From the NCBI GenBank assembly GCA_051878795.1, contig JBJEKU010000058.1, forward strand, positions 1 to 12,448: a stretch of DNA of 12,448 nt. Reading direction: 5' to 3'. Both the position numbers and the translations under genes were made by a program. The notes beneath the pieces are model-generated. The model had not been told where the DNA came from. It ran no database searches and saw nothing but the letters and a program-made list of their open reading frames with translations. Source of the DNA: W1P20-047 sp051878795 (lineage in GTDB: Bacteria; Actinomycetota; Coriobacteriia; Coriobacteriales; Eggerthellaceae). Shown here in pieces: positions 1 to 7,299 of the stretch. Numbering within the stretch: position 1 is the stretch's first letter; every line of letters begins with the position of its first letter.

Positions 1-1
1 A

Positions 2-1738
2 TTCGACAACGTAACGCTGGGCGTCCAGACCGGCGACCGAATCGGCATCGTCGGCCGCAACGGCGACGGAAAATCGTCGCTGCTGCGCGTTCTCAGCGGA
101 AGCCTGGAACCGGATAGCGGCATGGTCGTTTCCAACGGCAACCCCACCATCGGCGTGCTGGGCCAGACCGACGGCTTCTCCGACGACGACATCGTCGCCG
201 ACCAGCTGAACGAAACCGCCGCATATACCTGGGCGGCGGACCGCACATCCCGCAACATCGTGGAATCCCTGTTAGGGGACGTGGACCTGTCGTCCCGCAT
301 CGGCGACCTTTCGGGCGGCCAGCGCCGCCGCGTGGACCTCGCACGGCTTCTCATCGGAAGCTGGGACGTGCTGATGTTGGACGAGCCCACCAACCACTTG
401 GACCTGGCTGCGGTGCACTGGCTGGCAGAGCACCTGAAATCCCGCTGGCCCCGAGGCAACGGCGGCATGCTGGTGGTCACGCATGACCGCTGGTTCCTGG
501 ATGAAGTCTGCGAACAGATGTGGGAAGTGCACGATGGGAAGGTCGACCCCTTCGAGGGCGGATATTCCGCCTATATCATGCAACGGGTCGAACGCGACCG
601 CATCGCGGCGGTAACCGAGCAGAAACGCCAGAACCAGGTGCGCAAGGAACTCGCCTGGCTTTCCCGTGGAGCGCAGGCACGCAGGAGCAAGCCGAAATTC
701 CATCTGGAAGCAGCGGCGGCACTCATAGCCGATGTCCCCCCTATCCGTAACCCGCTCGAATTGAAGCAGATGGCCATGAAGCGCCTGGGCAAGCAGTGCA
801 TCGAACTGAACGACCTTTGCGTCTGCCGTGGTTCTAAACGCGTGCTCTGGGAAGTGAACTGGATCATCAAGCCCGGCGACCGAATCGGTATCCTGGGCGA
901 GAACGGCGCCGGGAAAACCACGCTTCTCAACGTTCTCAACGGCAGCCTCAAGCCAACTTACGGAAAGGTCAAGGTAGGCCAGACCGTCCATTTCGCGTCG
1001 CTATCGCAGAATCTGGACGAGCTGGCACCTTTCGAGGACGACATCGTCCGCGTGCTCCTAGGCCGCTACAAAACCTACTACGTAGTCGAAGGCAAGAAGA
1101 TGTCCCCCACCGCGCTGATGGAGCGCCTGGGATTCACGCGCGATCACTTGAACGCCCGCGTGAAGGACCTATCCGGCGGCCAGCGTCGCAGGCTCCAACT
1201 GCTTCTGACCCTGCTGGAAGAACCGAACGTGCTGATTTTGGACGAACCGGGCAACGACCTGGATACCGACATGCTGGCCATTATGGAGGACCTGCTCGAC
1301 AGCTGGCCTGGAACATTGCTGGTAGTAAGCCACGACAGGCATCTGATCGAACGTGTGACCGACGACCAATATGCCATCATCGGCACCAACGTGCGCCACG
1401 TCCCCGGCGGCATCGACGAATACTTCGACCTGTTGGAGGAATACAAGCAAGCCGAGAAAGCCAATGCTAAACCCGCGGAGAAGAAGCAGCCCGAAAAGGG
1501 CGCGAGCGGGCTTACCAACGCCGAATACCGCGCCGCGAAGAAACAGCTGCACAGTACCGAGCGCAAGATGCAGAACCAGCGCAAGCGCGTCGAAGAGGCG
1601 AAGGCAGCCCTGGAGGCCGCAGACCCCTACGATTACGAGGAGCTTGCCGCTTGCCAGGCGAAGATACTGGAACAGCAGGCCATCCTGGATGAATTGGAGG
1701 AGACCTGGCTGGAATTGAGCGAGCAACTGGAGGCGTAG
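2..1738 (+). CDS. ABC-F family ATPase, Uup-like (5' end missing)
   Basis: This is a soluble tandem ABC ATPase of the ABC-F class. These proteins act on the ribosome or in DNA/RNA housekeeping rather than in transport, and no membrane segment is visible. The gene is already open at the window edge, and 578 residues are visible. Domain 1 has Walker A GRNGDGKSS at about residue 18, LSGGQ at 103 and Walker B LDEPTNHLD at about 126. Domain 2 has Walker A GENGAGKTT at about 299, LSGGQ at 390 and Walker B LDEPGNDLD at about 413. A basic, helical inter-domain linker lies at roughly 190-260. After an Ala/Lys/Glu-rich spacer (about 480-500), the last 75 residues form a charged coiled coil, as in Uup. 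That tail and the NDLD-type second Walker B favour Uup over EttA. The usual Thr after DEP is Gly in domain 2. The next gene starts 4 bases after the stop, so the two are probably co-transcribed. ABC-F membership is very secure; the exact subfamily is less so. Confidence 0.93.
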   Translation, partial: FDNVTLGVQTGDRIGIVGRNGDGKSSLLRVLSGSLEPDSGMVVSNGNPTIGVLGQTDGFSDDDIVADQLNETAAYTWAADRTSRNIVESLLGDVDLSSRIGDLSGGQRRRVDLARLLIGSWDVLMLDEPTNHLDLAAVHWLAEHLKSRWPRGNGGMLVVTHDRWFLDEVCEQMWEVHDGKVDPFEGGYSAYIMQRVERDRIAAVTEQKRQNQVRKELAWLSRGAQARRSKPKFHLEAAAALIADVPPIRNPLELKQMAMKRLGKQCIELNDLCVCRGSKRVLWEVNWIIKPGDRIGILGENGAGKTTLLNVLNGSLKPTYGKVKVGQTVHFASLSQNLDELAPFEDDIVRVLLGRYKTYYVVEGKKMSPTALMERLGFTRDHLNARVKDLSGGQRRRLQLLLTLLEEPNVLILDEPGNDLDTDMLAIMEDLLDSWPGTLLVVSHDRHLIERVTDDQYAIIGTNVRHVPGGIDEYFDLLEEYKQAEKANAKPAEKKQPEKGASGLTNAEYRAAKKQLHSTERKMQNQRKRVEEAKAALEAADPYDYEELAACQAKILEQQAILDELEETWLELSEQLEA

Positions 1739-1742
1739 CAGC

Positions 1743-2672
1743 ATGGGTGCGGTGATGTCGCAGATGGCCCTTTTGGCCTGCGGACTTGTGCTGGGTTTCA
1801 TCCTGCGCAGGACCAAGATCATGAACGACGAGGTGATACAGGGCATGACCCGCCTGGTCATCGACGTAACCATGCCCTGCATGATTGTCGCCGCGGTGAT
1901 CACCCGAGATTCTCTGCCCGACATTCCCACCATCGGCATGATCTTCGCAGCAGCCTGGGGCATGTATGCGGTTATCCTGGCAGTGGCCTTCGTCATCCCC
2001 TACTTGTTCAGGCTGGATAAGAGCAAGTTCGGCACCTACCGCTTCATGACGGTGTTCGGCAACACGGGCTTTCTGGGATTCCCCCTGTGCGCGGCCATCT
2101 TCGGCCAGCAATCCGTGCTGTACGCCTCCATCTTCAATATCCCGTTCAACATCCTGTGCTTTACCGTGGGCATCCTCATGCTTTCGCAGGACCACACCAA
2201 AAGCGCCGGCCAGCAGCTCAGGGAATGCTCGAAGCAGCTGGTGAGCCCCACCTTGATCGCCTGCTTCGCCGCACTGGTGCTGGCCTTGCTGGGCATCTGC
2301 AACGTGGGAACCCCCGGTATGATCGTGAAGACCTTCGGCGACATGACCACGCCTGCCGCCCTGCTTATCTTGGGCGCCAACCTTTCGAAGGTGCCGGCAA
2401 AGACACTGGTAAGCCACCTGCGCCCCTTCATGCTGGCGGCAACCCGCCTGCTTCTGGTACCCCTGTTGGTTTTCTTCATCTTCCGCAACATCATCACCGA
2501 CCCGGTGGTGCTGGGCGTGCTGGTGGTAACCTGCGGCATGCCCGTGGCAACCAACGGAACCCTGCTGTGCGTGCGCTACGGCGGCGACTTGGACACCATC
2601 GTGAGCTGCACCTTCATCACCACGGTGCTTTCGATCGCAACCATCCCCCTCTTGGTTTCCATCGTGGTATAA
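1743..2672 (+). CDS. AEC (auxin efflux carrier) family transporter
   Basis: This is an integral membrane transporter of the AEC family, whose bacterial members export or import small organic acids such as malate. The substrate cannot be read from sequence. The 309 residues are mostly hydrophobic, with about ten predicted membrane segments (near 5-21, 36-53, 62-88, 104-121, 128-147, 168-186, 203-213, 228-248, 254-270 and 288-308). The family's FGNTGFLGFPL motif is at 105-115, and MPVATNG, in a late segment, is at 266-272. Length matches the family norm of about 300-320. The ATG at 1743 lies 4 bases after the ABC-F stop, and its GGAGG (1729-1733) lies inside that gene, which suggests translational coupling. 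An ATG at 1755 is a possible alternative start. Confidence 0.92.
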   Translation: MGAVMSQMALLACGLVLGFILRRTKIMNDEVIQGMTRLVIDVTMPCMIVAAVITRDSLPDIPTIGMIFAAAWGMYAVILAVAFVIPYLFRLDKSKFGTYRFMTVFGNTGFLGFPLCAAIFGQQSVLYASIFNIPFNILCFTVGILMLSQDHTKSAGQQLRECSKQLVSPTLIACFAALVLALLGICNVGTPGMIVKTFGDMTTPAALLILGANLSKVPAKTLVSHLRPFMLAATRLLLVPLLVFFIFRNIITDPVVLGVLVVTCGMPVATNGTLLCVRYGGDLDTIVSCTFITTVLSIATIPLLVSIVV

Positions 2673-2732
2673 GCACTGCGAATCGCGGTACAATTGAATG
2701 GTTATCGATATTTGGAATAAGGAGCTCCACCC

Positions 2733-3695
2733 GTGCCCTATACCGCGCATGATATCCCCGGCAAGATCGCCGTACTGATCCCCTGCTACAACGAGGAAGT
2801 GACCATCGGCAAGGTGGTCGATGACTTCTTCGAGGCGCTGCCCCAGGCAACCGTGTACGTGTATGACAACAACTCGTCCGATGCGACTGCCCAGATCGCC
2901 GCAGAACACGGCGCAACCGTGGTGAGGGAAACGCGCCAGGGCAAGGGAAACGTGGTGCGCCAGATGTTCCGCGAGATCGAAGCCGACTATTACATCATGG
3001 TCGACGGCGACGACACCTACCCTGCCGAAAAGGCCGTGGACCTGATCATGCCCCTGGTGGAAGGACGCGCCGACATGACCGTGGGCGACAGGCTTTCCAA
3101 TGGCAGCTACGGCGAGGAAAACGATCGCGCATTCCACGGTTTCGGAAACAACCTGGTACGCTGGCTGATCAAGGCGATCTACGGCTACAGCTTCTACGAT
3201 GTCATGACGGGATACCGCGCCTTCAACAAGATCTTCGTGAAGACCATGCCCGTCATGTCCCCCGGCTTCGAAATAGAGACCGAGCTTTCCATCCACGCCG
3301 TCGACAAGCGCTGGCGCATCGAGGACGTGCCCATCGACTATCGCGACCGTCCGGAAGGATCCGAAAGCAAGCTGAATACCTTCAGCGACGGCATGAAGGT
3401 GCTGAAATGCATCTGCAGCCTGTTCAAAGACTACCGACCCATGGCCCTGTTCGGATGGCTTTCGTTGATCTTCGTGGTTCTGGGGCTGATCGCCGGCGTA
3501 CCCGTCATCGCCGAGTTCGGCGCCACCGGCATGGTCCCCAGGCTTCCCACCGCGCTTCTGGCCGTGGCCCTGGTGCTCTGCGGCCTGCTTGCGTTCACTG
3601 CCGGCTTGATCCTGGACACAGTGGTGAAAAGCCATCGCAAGAAATACGAGCTGGACGTGCTCTACACCTACGAGCGTTTGGGCATCCACCGCTAG
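2733..3695 (+). CDS. Membrane-anchored family 2 glycosyltransferase
   Basis: This is a GT-A fold glycosyltransferase of family 2, related to dolichyl/undecaprenyl-phosphate sugar synthases. Such enzymes move a sugar from a nucleotide donor to a lipid carrier at the cytoplasmic face. The N-terminal catalytic domain (about 10-225) has IPCYNEE at 16-22, DNNSSDAT at 45-52 and the metal/donor-binding DGDD at 91-94. DVMTGYRAF at 156-164 resembles the segment seen in GtrB/DPM1-type enzymes. Two membrane segments follow (about 238-260 and 271-296), then a basic tail. The start is GTG at 2733 with AAGGAG at 2719-2724. A TACAAT hexamer at 2689-2694 could be a -10 box, but no good -35 is visible, so transcription may also come from the upstream pair. 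The gene ends at a terminator (3717-3757). The sugar and acceptor are unknown. Confidence 0.93.
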   Translation: MPYTAHDIPGKIAVLIPCYNEEVTIGKVVDDFFEALPQATVYVYDNNSSDATAQIAAEHGATVVRETRQGKGNVVRQMFREIEADYYIMVDGDDTYPAEKAVDLIMPLVEGRADMTVGDRLSNGSYGEENDRAFHGFGNNLVRWLIKAIYGYSFYDVMTGYRAFNKIFVKTMPVMSPGFEIETELSIHAVDKRWRIEDVPIDYRDRPEGSESKLNTFSDGMKVLKCICSLFKDYRPMALFGWLSLIFVVLGLIAGVPVIAEFGATGMVPRLPTALLAVALVLCGLLAFTAGLILDTVVKSHRKKYELDVLYTYERLGIHR

Positions 3696-3716
3696 ACAGG
3701 CGCGCGTTCGAATCGC

Positions 3717-3757
3717 AACCGACCCCCGGATTCGCATAGTGCCCGGAGGTCGGTTTA
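3717..3757 (+). terminator. Intrinsic terminator after the glycosyltransferase gene
   Basis: The arms AACCGACCCCCGG (3717-3729) and CCGGAGGTCGGTT (3743-3755) pair over 13 positions with one C-A mismatch and a 13-base loop. A short T run follows. It starts 21 bases after the glycosyltransferase stop, the expected place for the operon end. Confidence 0.8.
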
Positions 3758-4005
3758 TTGGCGGGTTTTCGCAGCGGACAGCATACGGAAAGCTTCGGGT
3801 CGGGCCCAGGCCCAGAAACCCACCCTCTTTTCAGGCACGTTCGGAAGGCGCGCCCGGCCATGGTGCGGATTCCGTTCCAAACAAGAATACCGAGCAAGCA
3901 CGGCACCTTCATGGAAACCCGCTCCCACGGCAGCTGTAACCGCTCGGGACACCGCAGGCAGAAAGCCTATGCAGTTTGGCGGCAGATACGGGCTAGCCCT
4001 ACCGG

Positions 4006-4021
4006 GCGATGGTATCATCGC
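4006..4021 (+). promoter_or_regulatory. Possible extended -10 promoter inside a 16-base palindrome
   Basis: GCGATGGTATCATCGC is a perfect inverted repeat: 6-base arms around GTAT. It contains TGGTATCAT (4010-4018), which fits an extended -10 (TGn followed by a TATAAT-like hexamer). No convincing -35 is seen 16-18 bases upstream, and another palindrome (3990-3999) fills that space. If used, transcription would begin near 4025 and give a leader of about 210 bases for the DUF2520-panBCD operon. The overlap would suit a repressor operator, but no regulator is identified. Confidence 0.35.
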
Positions 4022-4085
4022 TTCCAATAGAGAATCTTGGCGGATCCACCCGACTGGAAGCAGCCGAATCGACAAGGAGACGCAC

Positions 4086-4109
4086 ATGGCATCCGGCGGC
4101 AATCCATAA
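4086..4109 (+). CDS. Possible 7-codon leader ORF (MASGGNP)
   Basis: ATG at 4086 is preceded by AAGGAG (4074-4079) at an ideal 6-base spacing, and a TAA stop follows after seven codons. A stable hairpin (4124-4139) starts 14 bases after the stop. The placement fits an upstream ORF in the leader of the pantothenate operon. The peptide has no run of Asp, Val or another pathway amino acid, so classical attenuation is not indicated. A chance ribosome binding site is equally possible. Confidence 0.25.
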   Translation: MASGGNP

Positions 4110-4123
4110 GCTCCGACCCCTGC

Positions 4124-4181
4124 GCGGCTGTGCAGCCGCCGTAGCGACATGCCCGGCGCCTGCCGTAACGCATCGGGTATG
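4124..4181 (+). promoter_or_regulatory. Two leader hairpins upstream of the DUF2520 gene
   Basis: Hairpin one is GCGGCT-GTGC-AGCCGC (4124-4139), a perfect 6-bp stem with a 4-base loop. Hairpin two pairs CATGCCCG (4148-4155) with CGGGTATG (4174-4181), 8 bp with one G-U pair and an 18-base loop. Neither has a T tract, so they are not terminators by themselves. They lie 55-110 bases before the DUF2520 start and could shape leader folding. No known riboswitch class is recognised. Confidence 0.3.
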
Positions 4182-4235
4182 CCGCAACCACACATGATGC
4201 AGTCCCTTTGATTCGGTCCAAGACAAGGTGGTTTG

Positions 4236-5087
4236 ATGGAAATCGGTTTTATCGGTGCGGGGAAGATGGGCTTCACCCTTGGCAGGCATCTGGCAGAACA
4301 CGGCTTCTCCGTTGCCGGCTATTTCAGCAAGAACATGCGGTCTGCACAGGATGCCGCACACTTCACCGGGACCCATCCCTTCGATTCCCCCGAGTCCCTT
4401 GTGCAAGCATGCGACATGGTCTTCCTCACCGTCCCCGATGGGGCCATTGCGCAGGTATGGGAACAGATCGAGATAGCCGATTTGAAGGGCAAGATCATCT
4501 GCCATACAAGCGGCTCGCTTTCCTCGGACGTATTCGCCGGAATCCGGGATTACGGGGCATTCGGCTATTCGGTGCATCCGCTCTTCCCCATCCATTCGAA
4601 AACGGAATCTTACAAGGACATCCCGCGCGCACTTATCACCATCGAAGGACACGAAGAGCGACTCGATGAAGTCAGGCGCATCTTCGAACAGATGGGGCAC
4701 GAGGTTGCGACCATCGATTGCAACGTGAAGGTGCGCTACCATGCGGCTGCCGTCTTCGCAAGCAACCTGGTGGTAGGCCTGTTCGCACGTGCGCAGGAAA
4801 TGCTGGTAAGCTGCGGGTTCTCGCACAGCCAAGCGCAAAACGCCCTAGAGCCCATCTTCGAGGGGAATTGCCGCAACATCCTGGTAAACGGACCCGAGGA
4901 TGCGCTCACAGGGCCGGTGGAGCGCTGCGACACGGGCACCCTGGAAAAGCACCTTGAAGTGCTCGACCGGCACGAACGGGACATCTACCTTTCCCTTTCG
5001 AAAGAACTCATGGATATCGCCCGAAAGAAGAACCCCGGACGAGACTACGCTGCATTGGCGACTCTGCTAGAAGCACGAACCCGCTGA
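4236..5087 (+). CDS. Rossmann-like/DUF2520 protein, probable ketopantoate reductase of the PanG type
   Basis: This is a 283-residue NAD(P)-binding protein of the DUF2520 family (COG5495). The N-terminal Rossmann domain has GAGKMG at 7-12 and HTSGS at 90-94. The C-terminal DUF2520 domain (from about 130) has the KxxYHAAAV stretch at 165-173, a likely active-site helix with Lys, His and downstream Asn177, and a GPVERCD segment at 226-232. From memory, the last usually reads GPxxRGD, so Cys231 replaces Gly. The gene heads panB-panC-panD, and no panE or ilvC lies in the window. From memory, an alternative ketopantoate reductase called PanG was described in Francisella with homologues in Enterococcus faecalis; I believe it belongs to this family. 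The assignment here is inference from fold and context. ATG 4236 is preferred, with AAGGTGG at 4225-4231; TTG 4233 is one codon upstream. Confidence 0.85.
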   Translation: MEIGFIGAGKMGFTLGRHLAEHGFSVAGYFSKNMRSAQDAAHFTGTHPFDSPESLVQACDMVFLTVPDGAIAQVWEQIEIADLKGKIICHTSGSLSSDVFAGIRDYGAFGYSVHPLFPIHSKTESYKDIPRALITIEGHEERLDEVRRIFEQMGHEVATIDCNVKVRYHAAAVFASNLVVGLFARAQEMLVSCGFSHSQAQNALEPIFEGNCRNILVNGPEDALTGPVERCDTGTLEKHLEVLDRHERDIYLSLSKELMDIARKKNPGRDYAALATLLEARTR

Positions 5088-5146
5088 GGGACACGGCCGG
5101 AACCGACCCGAACGCACGTATATCACTGGAGAAGGCAAGCACGAAA

Positions 5147-5160
5147 GGCGCTTCGGCGCC
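5147..5160 (+). promoter_or_regulatory. UUCG-tetraloop hairpin just before the panB ribosome binding site
   Basis: GGCGC-TTCG-GCGCC forms a perfect 5-bp stem closed by the very stable C(UUCG)G tetraloop. It ends 2 bases before GGGAGG (5163-5168), the panB ribosome binding site, inside the 89-base gap after the DUF2520 gene. It could act as a stabiliser or processing boundary between the first gene and panBCD, or set ribosome access. There is no T run, so termination is unlikely. Confidence 0.45.
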
Positions 5161-5176
5161 ATGGGAGGCAGAACAT

Positions 5177-6004
5177 ATGAAGAACACCGTCACAACGTTC
5201 AAGCAGGCAAAGCAGGAGGGCACCAAGCTCACCATGCTCACTGCATACGACTACTCCACCGCGAAGCTGGTCGACGAATCCGGCGTCAACGCGATTCTGG
5301 TCGGCGATTCCCTGGGCAATGTGGTCCTGGGCTACGAGGACACCATTTCCGTGACCGTTGATGACATGATCCACCATGGCCGCGCCGTCGCCCGCGGCGC
5401 AAAGAACGCCCTGGTGATAATCGACATGCCCTTCATGTCCTACCAAACCTCCGTCTACGACGCCGTGGTCAACGCCGGCCGCCTGATGAAGGAAGGCCGC
5501 GGGGCGGCGGTGAAATTGGAAGGCGGATCGGAGGTCTGTCCCCAGATCAAGGCCATAACCAGCGCGGGCATCCCGGTCATGGCGCATCTTGGCCTGACCC
5601 CCCAGAGCATCAATGCCTTCGGCGGCTTCAAGGTGCAGGGCAAGAGCGTAGAGGCGGCGCAGAAACTCTTGGACGACGCGCGCGCCGTGGAAGAAGCAGG
5701 GGCATTCGCCATCACGCTGGAATGCGTGCCCGCCGCCCTTGCCGACCTGGTGACCAGGAATGTGGGCATTCCCACCATCGGCATCGGTGCAGGTGCCGGC
5801 TGCGACGGCCAGGTGCTGGTCTATGCCGACGCCGTCGGACTGTATTCCGATTTCACCCCCAAATTCGTCAAGCGCTTCGGCAACCTGGGAGGGCAGATGC
5901 GCGATGCCTTCGCCGCATATGTGCGCGAGGTGCAGGAAGGCAGCTTCCCTGCCGAAGAGCATACCTTCAAAATCTCCGAAGACGTGTTGGACCAGATCAA
6001 GTAA
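5177..6004 (+). CDS. panB: 3-methyl-2-oxobutanoate hydroxymethyltransferase (ketopantoate synthase)
   Basis: PanB transfers a hydroxymethyl group from 5,10-methylene-tetrahydrofolate to 2-oxoisovalerate to give ketopantoate, the first committed step of pantothenate synthesis, in the cytoplasm. The 275 residues form one TIM-barrel domain of normal length. Visible motifs are TAYDYSTAK (22-30), VGDSLGNV (42-49) with metal ligand Asp44, IIDMPFMSY (81-89) with Asp83, VKLEGG (112-117) with Glu115, VMAHLGLTPQ (134-143), catalytic Glu182 in ITLEC, and IGIGAGAGCDGQVLV (201-215). All expected active-site residues are present. ATG 5177 has GGGAGG 8 bases upstream. The stop codon overlaps the AAGGAGG site of panC, so translation is coupled. 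Confidence 0.97.
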   Translation: MKNTVTTFKQAKQEGTKLTMLTAYDYSTAKLVDESGVNAILVGDSLGNVVLGYEDTISVTVDDMIHHGRAVARGAKNALVIIDMPFMSYQTSVYDAVVNAGRLMKEGRGAAVKLEGGSEVCPQIKAITSAGIPVMAHLGLTPQSINAFGGFKVQGKSVEAAQKLLDDARAVEEAGAFAITLECVPAALADLVTRNVGIPTIGIGAGAGCDGQVLVYADAVGLYSDFTPKFVKRFGNLGGQMRDAFAAYVREVQEGSFPAEEHTFKISEDVLDQIK

Positions 6005-6014
6005 GGAGGAACAT

Positions 6015-6866
6015 ATGATCCCTGTCGTGAAAACCGTAAGCGAAGTCCGCGAGCAGGTACGGGCATGGAGAAACGAGGGCCTGAGTGTGGGCCTGGTTCC
6101 CACCATGGGTTACCTCCACGAAGGCCATCGCAGCCTTATCGAGCGCGCCGTGGCCGAAAACGACCGTGTTGTGGTCAGCGTCTTCGTCAACCCCATCCAG
6201 TTCGCCCCCGGCGAGGACCTGGAAAGCTATCCGCGCGACATCGAGGCCGACCGCGTCCTCTGCACCGACGCCGGGGCAGCCTTGGTATTCAACCCCGAGC
6301 CCGCCGAAATGTACCCGCAGGGCTTCTGCACCGCGGTCGACATGAACGGGCTGAAATTCGAGCTCTGCGGCAAAAGCCGCCCCATCCACTTCAGCGGAGT
6401 ATGCACGGTGGTGACCAAGCTGTTCAACATCGTCGGCCCCGACCGCGCCTATTTCGGTCAGAAAGACGCCCAGCAGCTGGCGATCATCCGCCGTATGGTG
6501 CGCGACCTGAACATGCCGCTCCAGGTAGTGGGCTGCCCCATCGTACGCGAGGAAGACGGCTTGGCGAAAAGCTCCCGCAATACCTATCTGAACGAGCAGG
6601 AACGTGCTGCGGCCCTTATCCTGAGCAAGACCATCTTCCTGGGCCAGAAGCTGGTGGAAGAAGGCGAACGCGATGCGAAGAAGCTCATCGCGGCAATGGA
6701 AGCGAGTATCGCCACCGAGCCTCTGGCGCGCATCGACTACGTCGATGTGGTTGACGCCGAAAGCATCGAGCGCATCGACCGTCTTCAGGGCGAAGTACTG
6801 GTTGCCATGGCGGTCTACATCGGCAAGACCCGTCTGATCGACAACTTCATCGCAAGCGTCGAATAG
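6015..6866 (+). CDS. panC: Pantoate--beta-alanine ligase (pantothenate synthetase)
   Basis: PanC joins pantoate and beta-alanine with ATP, through a pantoyl-adenylate, to make pantothenate in the cytoplasm. The 283 residues match the family length. The nucleotidyltransferase HIGH-type motif is HEGH at 35-38 within VPTMGYLHEGHRSL (28-41). FVNPIQF is at 57-63, HFSGVCTVVTKLFN at 125-138, YFGQKDAQQ at 146-154, and the KMSKS-like loop DGLAKSSRN at 181-189. The residue before SSRN is Lys185, where Met or Leu is more usual. The open frame extends upstream into panB, but ATG 6015 has a perfect AAGGAGG 5 bases before it and gives the conserved N-terminus. Another ribosome binding site at the gene end (6865-6869) serves panD. 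Confidence 0.97.
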   Translation: MIPVVKTVSEVREQVRAWRNEGLSVGLVPTMGYLHEGHRSLIERAVAENDRVVVSVFVNPIQFAPGEDLESYPRDIEADRVLCTDAGAALVFNPEPAEMYPQGFCTAVDMNGLKFELCGKSRPIHFSGVCTVVTKLFNIVGPDRAYFGQKDAQQLAIIRRMVRDLNMPLQVVGCPIVREEDGLAKSSRNTYLNEQERAAALILSKTIFLGQKLVEEGERDAKKLIAAMEASIATEPLARIDYVDVVDAESIERIDRLQGEVLVAMAVYIGKTRLIDNFIASVE

Positions 6867-6877
6867 GAGCAGCTGCT

Positions 6878-7270
6878 GTGAACCTCACCATGCTGAAGAG
6901 CAAGATCCATCGCGCAACCGTACGCCAAGCAGAGTTGGACTATATCGGCAGCATCACGATCGACGAAGACCTGCTGGAAGCTGCCGGAATCCTGGAATAC
7001 GAGCAGGTGCAGATCGTCGACATCAACAACGGCACCCGCTTCGAAACCTATACGATTGCGGGGCAACGCGGCAGCGGGCTGATCTGCCTCAACGGGGCTG
7101 CCGCACGTTGCGTGCAACCCAATGACAAGATCATCATCATGGCCTACGCCTCACTCTCTGCAGAAGAAGCGAAAAACCACAAGCCCACAGTCGTGTTCGT
7201 CGATGATGAAAACCGCATCGACCGCGTGACCAGCTACGAAAAGCACGGGCTTCTGAAGGATATGGGTTAA
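6878..7270 (+). CDS. panD: Aspartate 1-decarboxylase proenzyme
   Basis: PanD decarboxylates L-aspartate to beta-alanine, the second substrate of PanC. It is made as a proenzyme that cuts itself to create a pyruvoyl group. The 130-residue product has the cleavage site Gly24-Ser25 in YIGSIT (22-27); Ser25 becomes the pyruvoyl residue. It also has the basic N-terminus KSKIHRATV (7-15), the RFETYTI segment (54-60), the conserved LNGAAAR (91-97) and the NDKIIIMAY strand (102-110). GTG 6878 is chosen because it puts the scissile pair at the canonical 24/25; AGGAG lies 8 bases upstream, and panC ends 11 bases before. It is the last enzyme gene of the pantothenate set. Confidence 0.97.
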   Translation: MNLTMLKSKIHRATVRQAELDYIGSITIDEDLLEAAGILEYEQVQIVDINNGTRFETYTIAGQRGSGLICLNGAAARCVQPNDKIIIMAYASLSAEEAKNHKPTVVFVDDENRIDRVTSYEKHGLLKDMG

Positions 7271-7299
7271 CGGCGCTGAAAACGACTTGGAGGACGAAC

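Larger units (their letters stand above)
3758..4235. other. Gene-poor stretch: likely promoter and leader of the pantothenate operon
   Basis: No ORF here on either strand has both a good start and a protein-like product. The open frames are rich in Arg, Ser, Pro and His, as non-coding GC-rich DNA usually is. The left part (3758-3985) shows only small G/C repeats around 3800-3820. The right part holds a perfect palindrome GGGCTAGCCC (3990-3999), the 16-base palindrome at 4006-4021 over a possible extended -10, a tiny ORF (4086-4109) and two hairpins (4124-4139 and 4148-4181). I found no match to riboswitch or T-box consensus that I know. Confidence 0.5.

Noticed and set aside
272..991. A 239-codon minus-strand frame opposite the ABC-F gene
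   Set aside because: It lies wholly across the Walker and signature motifs of a clear gene and shows no domain of its own.
1512..3737. A 741-codon open frame on the minus strand opposite the AEC and glycosyltransferase genes
   Set aside because: Its product is rich in His, Gln and Gly without any domain, and the opposite strand has two well-supported genes with ribosome binding sites. GC-rich codon bias often leaves long open antisense frames.
4006..4021. T-box-like GGTATC in the leader of the pan operon
   Set aside because: The T-box consensus AGGGTGGnACCGCG is not matched, no specifier-loop structure or terminator follows, and the pathway is not an aminoacyl-tRNA gene.
3755..4276. A 173-codon minus-strand frame in the gap before the DUF2520 gene
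   Set aside because: It has no ribosome binding site, is rich in Pro, Arg, Ala and Cys with no domain, and its start lies inside the DUF2520 coding region.
5123..6106. A 327-codon minus-strand frame opposite panB
   Set aside because: The composition is shadow-like (His/Gly/Val-rich, no motif), it has no ribosome binding site that I can support, and panB on the other strand has all catalytic residues.
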